Assembly: GCF_039594555.1 (NCBI RefSeq)
Contig: NZ_JBCNNF010000163.1
Span: 1-14,514, forward strand
Direction of reading: 5' to 3'
Source of the DNA: Inquilinus sp039594555
GTDB taxonomy: Bacteria > Pseudomonadota > Alphaproteobacteria > DSM-16000 > Inquilinaceae
DNA length: 14,514 bases
The translations under genes were made by a program, and so were the position numbers. The notes under the pieces were generated by a model. That model was not told the DNA's origin, ran no database searches, and worked only from the letters and a program-made list of their open reading frames with translations. This document shows positions 11,416-14,514 of the stretch, piece after piece (the stretch's first letter is position 1; each line of letters opens with the position of its first letter).

Positions 11416-14400
11416 CTACACCTTCAGGCCGAGATCGCCGCCGCCCCCCTCGCGATAGCCCGGCATCCGCGAATAGATTGCGTCCAGGTCGATCATGGGC
11501 TTCAGATACAGCTCGGAGAAGGCGAAGGTCCGGGCCGCCCGCAGCCGGGCCGCGCCGGCGAAGACGTCGGGGTCGCTGGACGCCGTGCCCGAGAAGCCGG
11601 GGATCGAGATCCGCCGGTCGAGGCTGAAGCTGCCATAGCTGCCGCTGAGCGCGCCGGCCACCAGCCACGGCCCCATCTCGCGCTTCACCGTCAGACCCAG
11701 GAAGCCGCTGCTGCCGTCCCCGTCGACCCGGTCGTCATAGCCGTCGAGCCAACTCTGCTGATACGCGCCGGACAGGCCGACGAACCAGCCCGGGGCCACC
11801 TCATGCTGGCCGCCGACCTGATAGGTGACGCTGTCGTTGGAGAAGCCGCCGATGCCGCCATCGGCCGTCTGTTGCGTCGACCGGCCGGTGACCTGGGCCC
11901 AGGCGCAATCGGTCTCGCTGGTCAGGGCATCGCCGCCGCCGAACACCGGGCAGCTCATCAGCCCGGTGTTGAAGCGCGCCAGTCCTGCCTGCAGCTGCGC
12001 CGCCGGGGCCAGCGCCACGCCGGGCGACAGGTCGGACAGCATGCCGGAATAGGCCCTGCGGCCCTGGTCCGCGGCGCTGCCGAGGGTGGCGAACAGCCGG
12101 CCGAAGCTGTCCGTGCCGCCGGCGTCCCAGATCGCCTGCAGATGGCCGGCCACCTTGGACTGATTGTCCTCCAGCTTCATCGCGGCGGGGTCGAAATCGG
12201 CCGAGGCCACCGACAGGCGGGTGTCATGCCCGTCCGGTGTCAGCGCGAAACGGTAGATCGGCGAGGTTTCCGGCGTGATCGCGCCGGTGGCGGTGCCGTC
12301 GACGGTCAGCACCGTCAGCGCCCGGCCCGGCCGCAGGCTGGTGGCCTGCAGGTCCAGCGTGCCGCCCAGCGCCGCGTCGCCGCGGACCAGCAGCCGGTCG
12401 GCGGCGAAGCTGTTGAAGTCGGTGTCGACCACCAGCGTGCCGGCCGCCCCTTGCGTAAAGTTTCCGGTGATCTCGATGCCGTCGGTCTTGCCGGAATGGC
12501 CCACGACCAGCCGGCCCTGATTCACTACATTCGCCTGGTACAGCGAGGCGTCGACCAGCGTGTCGCTGGAGTAGTTGTTCACCGTGCCGGCGGCGCAGCC
12601 CGGGGCGTTGTCCACAGTTCCGGTGCAACTCGTATCCGTGTTGCTGAGCAGGATGTTGCCGGAGATCGTGCCGTAATTGTCGACCGTCAGCACGCTGCCA
12701 TTGGCAGTGTCCCAGTCCCCGTCGAAGCGGATGGCGGTCCCGGAGGCGGCCGAGACGCTGCCGCCGGCATTCACCGTCAGCAGGTTGTTCTTGCCGGCCG
12801 AAATCCAGACGCCGGAGCCGGCCCCCGAGCCGCCCGCGACCGCGCCGTTGATGGTGACATCGACCGCGCCATTGTCATCCGGGCCCTGGCTCTGGGCGAA
12901 GATGCCGACCGAATTCGTGCCGGTCGTGTTGATCGACCCGTTCTGGGTCACGGTCACCGTCCCGCCGTTTCCGGCCTTGCCGAACGATGTGTTGCCGGCG
13001 AAGCCGCCCGCCTGGTCGCCGCCGAAGCCGCCGCCGCCGGCGATCGACTGCGCCAGGATGCCGAAGGCGTTGGCGCCGGTGGTCGTGATCGAGCCTTCGG
13101 TCGTGACCGAGACCGCGCCGCCGTTGCCACCGCTGGTCGTGTCCGAGTTCCGGGTGACCGGCGAGGTCGACAGGATGCCTACCGACGCATCGCCGGCGAT
13201 GCCGCCGCCGCCGCCGATCGACTGCGCCACGATGGCATGCGCCCCGGCGCCATTGGTGGCGATGCGGCTCGCGGTGGTGATGTCCAGCGTCACCGCCCCG
13301 CCATAGCCGCCCGCCCCGCCCTGGCCGCCGAGCGCGACGCCGGTCAGGTTGTTGGCGTTCCCGGCGCCGCCAATGCCGCCGCCGCCGCCGATCGACTGCG
13401 CCACGACACCGTAGGACCGGGCGCCATAGGTGGTCAGGCCCAGCCCGGTGGTCAGGCTGACGGTCCCGCCATTGCCGGAGACGCCGCCCTGGCCGCCGAC
13501 CACGACCGCGACGGCATGGCCGCCGACGTTCTTGGCCGCGCTGCTGTTGCCGGCGCCGCCGGTGCCGCCGCCGCCGCCGATCGACTGGGCCAGGATGCCG
13601 ATGGCATCATCGCCACGGGTCGACAGGTTCAGCCAGTTGCCGGGCGTGGGGCTCTGGATCGTGCCACCGTCGCCGCCGGCGCCGGCCGTGCCGCCGGCAT
13701 CGCCCCCCACAGTGATGTTGCCGCTGGCCTGGTCGGACCCGTCGCCGCCCTGGCCGCCGCCGCCGCCGATCGATTGCAGCACGACGGCATGGGCGGCGTA
13801 GCCCTGCGTGTTGACTTCGTTATCGTGGCTGTCGTCGAGGGTGACGTTGATAGTGCCGCCATTGCCGGCCGTGCCGCCGTGGCCGCCGACGCCCACCGTG
13901 ATGTTGGCCCTGACCTTGCTGCCGGACGCCGTTGCCGACCCGCCGGCCCCGCCACCACCGCCGATCGACTGGGCGACGATGCCGTCGGCCCAGTCGCCAC
14001 TGGTGGCGATTTTCCCCTTGTGGTCCAGGGACACGGTGCCGCCATCGCCGCCGCCACCGCCCTTGCCGCCGACATCGACCGTCAGGGTGTAGGTGTTGCC
14101 TTCGTCGGACAACCGGTCCTTGTTGTCCTTGAACTCCCCGATGCGGTCGAGGATCGGATGGGAGGAGGCGTCGGCGCCGATCGACCCGCCCAGCCCGCCG
14201 CCGCCGCCGATCGACTGCAGCATGACGCCGTCGGCGTCGCCGCCCACCGTGGAGATGGCGCCGGCCGTGGTCGCGTTGACGGCACCGCCTTCCCCGCCGC
14301 TGCCGCCGGTGGAGCAAGACGTCACCAGCACGCCTTCGCTCAACTCGATGGTGAGGAAGTCGGTCTGCTCGCCGGTGGCGTTGGTCACGTACAGCGTGGC

Positions 14401-14514
14401 CTTTTCGATGCGTGCACCGGTGGCGCAAGCCTGCAGCAGCGCGTTGGAGCAACCGTCCACGTACTTGGTAATGGAAATATCCTGCACGTGAGCCTTGCCG
14501 CCGCTGGCCGAACC
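11416..14514 (-). CDS. IGGGGG-repeat autotransporter, barrel truncated by TAG, N-terminal part Hcp-like (partial)
   Basis: The gene runs off the right edge. From the N-terminal side it shows about 70 residues resembling a T6SS Hcp protein, then Gly-rich passenger repeats, each ending in A-Q-S-I-G-G-G-G-G or similar. A beta-helix-like region with VNNYSSDTLVDASL and a linker follow. The autotransporter barrel begins near CAWAQVTGRSTQQ (about 11905). The passenger would be exported and displayed on the cell surface through the barrel. The barrel stops at TAG 11416-11418, losing about 110 residues including the terminal Phe, so this form should not insert properly in the outer membrane. No signal peptide is visible because the expected N-terminus is replaced by the Hcp-like part or lies outside the window. 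Confidence 0.85.
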   Translation of the reverse strand, partial: GSASGGKAHVQDISITKYVDGCSNALLQACATGARIEKATLYVTNATGEQTDFLTIELSEGVLVTSCSTGGSGGEGGAVNATTAGAISTVGGDADGVMLQSIGGGGGLGGSIGADASSHPILDRIGEFKDNKDRLSDEGNTYTLTVDVGGKGGGGGDGGTVSLDHKGKIATSGDWADGIVAQSIGGGGGAGGSATASGSKVRANITVGVGGHGGTAGNGGTINVTLDDSHDNEVNTQGYAAHAVVLQSIGGGGGQGGDGSDQASGNITVGGDAGGTAGAGGDGGTIQSPTPGNWLNLSTRGDDAIGILAQSIGGGGGTGGAGNSSAAKNVGGHAVAVVVGGQGGVSGNGGTVSLTTGLGLTTYGARSYGVVAQSIGGGGGIGGAGNANNLTGVALGGQGGAGGYGGAVTLDITTASRIATNGAGAHAIVAQSIGGGGGIAGDASVGILSTSPVTRNSDTTSGGNGGAVSVTTEGSITTTGANAFGILAQSIAGGGGFGGDQAGGFAGNTSFGKAGNGGTVTVTQNGSINTTGTNSVGIFAQSQGPDDNGAVDVTINGAVAGGSGAGSGVWISAGKNNLLTVNAGGSVSAASGTAIRFDGDWDTANGSVLTVDNYGTISGNILLSNTDTSCTGTVDNAPGCAAGTVNNYSSDTLVDASLYQANVVNQGRLVVGHSGKTDGIEITGNFTQGAAGTLVVDTDFNSFAADRLLVRGDAALGGTLDLQATSLRPGRALTVLTVDGTATGAITPETSPIYRFALTPDGHDTRLSVASADFDPAAMKLEDNQSKVAGHLQAIWDAGGTDSFGRLFATLGSAADQGRRAYSGMLSDLSPGVALAPAAQLQAGLARFNTGLMSCPVFGGGDALTSETDCAWAQVTGRSTQQTADGGIGGFSNDSVTYQVGGQHEVAPGWFVGLSGAYQQSWLDGYDDRVDGDGSSGFLGLTVKREMGPWLVAGALSGSYGSFSLDRRISIPGFSGTASSDPDVFAGAARLRAARTFAFSELYLKPMIDLDAIYSRMPGYREGGGGDLGLKV
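13029..14222 (-). repeat. Tandem autotransporter passenger repeats (seven IGGGGG-type units)
   Basis: The coding sequence for QSIGGGGG (or QSIAGGGG) occurs seven times; on the plus strand the core gatcgactg or its variant lies near 14209, 13963, 13768, 13579, 13390, 13213 and 13042. Distances shorten from 82 to 57 residues. Each unit has a G-x-V-x-Q-S-I-G turn followed by Gly-rich linker and a short beta segment such as GGTVSL. A degenerate eighth copy (AQSQGPDD) follows near 12890. Such near-identical DNA is prone to slippage and misassembly. Confidence 0.85.
14295..14514 (-). other. Hcp-like (type VI secretion tube) segment fused in frame to the autotransporter
   Basis: The minus-strand frame begins GSASGGKAHVQDISITKYVD, continues with CSNALLQACATGARIEKATL, then TDFLTIELSEGVLVTSCSTG and GSGGE. 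This order matches the central part of Hcp family proteins (QDISFTKYVD, LMLACANG, KATLHVRKAG, YLTITL-EDVLVSSVSTGGSGGED). The homology ends at GGSGGE, exactly where the Gly-rich autotransporter passenger begins, suggesting a join inside a shared Gly-rich stretch. Codon use here includes more A/T than the rest of the gene. It could be a real chimera, a horizontally acquired fragment, or an assembly artefact. Confidence 0.75.

Noticed and set aside
13029..14222. CRISPR-like regular repeats
   Set aside because: The repeated core lies in a single reading frame at uneven spacing and encodes the known autotransporter Gly-rich motif; no cas genes are present.
11825..14491. Several Pro-rich plus-strand frames opposite the autotransporter
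   Set aside because: They are the complement of Gly-rich repeats and have no independent start signals or domains.

Overview
The window comes from a GC-rich alphaproteobacterium. The best clue is a gene for the NDUFS4-type accessory subunit of respiratory complex I (9537-9827, minus), which is typical of Alphaproteobacteria. A Rhodospirillales-type host would fit but cannot be proven from this sequence. The window has two parts: the right-hand portion of a lambdoid-type prophage (1 to about 9417), and host chromosome with two tRNA genes and decaying genes (about 9418-14514).

The prophage has a mirror image of the lambda immunity layout. A small Cro-like HTH gene (893-1081, minus) and a self-cleaving CI-like repressor (1155-1763, plus) diverge from a 74-bp region. 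That region holds one perfect 17-bp operator, TCATACGTTTTGTATGA, and two degenerate copies. The perfect operator recurs beyond the repressor gene at 1885-1901, overlapping the -10 box of a strong rightward promoter (TTGACA-16-TATGAT). The repressor gene is therefore bracketed by a PR-like leftward promoter and a PL-like rightward promoter. Leftward lie small phage genes (194-442, and a small protein cut by the window's left edge). One small plus-strand gene (about 494-760) lies antisense among them.

Rightward from the PL-like promoter come a 102-aa protein, an antisense accessory gene for a two-TM SLATT-like membrane protein (2330-2998, minus), and a tightly packed 13-gene cassette (3223-9397). 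Nearly all its junctions are 1-4 nt start/stop overlaps. The cassette encodes small unknown proteins, an HNH nuclease, a RecE-like exonuclease and RecT annealing protein, a DUF4326 protein, a J-domain protein, an excisionase-like HTH protein and a tyrosine integrase. The integrase ends 20 bp from the 3' end of tRNA-Arg(TCT), which is the likely attachment site. The second att copy would lie left of the window.

The host part contains, all on the minus strand, tRNA-Arg(TCT), the NDUFS4-like gene, tRNA-Pro(TGG), a frameshifted ion-channel pseudogene (10292-10861), and a large IGGGGG-repeat autotransporter (11083 to beyond 14514). The autotransporter is odd at both ends. A TAG codon at 11416-11418 cuts its beta-barrel although the frame stays open and homologous to the normal C-terminal Phe. 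Its N-terminal part in the window reads as a type VI secretion Hcp protein fused in frame to the repeats, which is either a chimeric gene or an assembly join.
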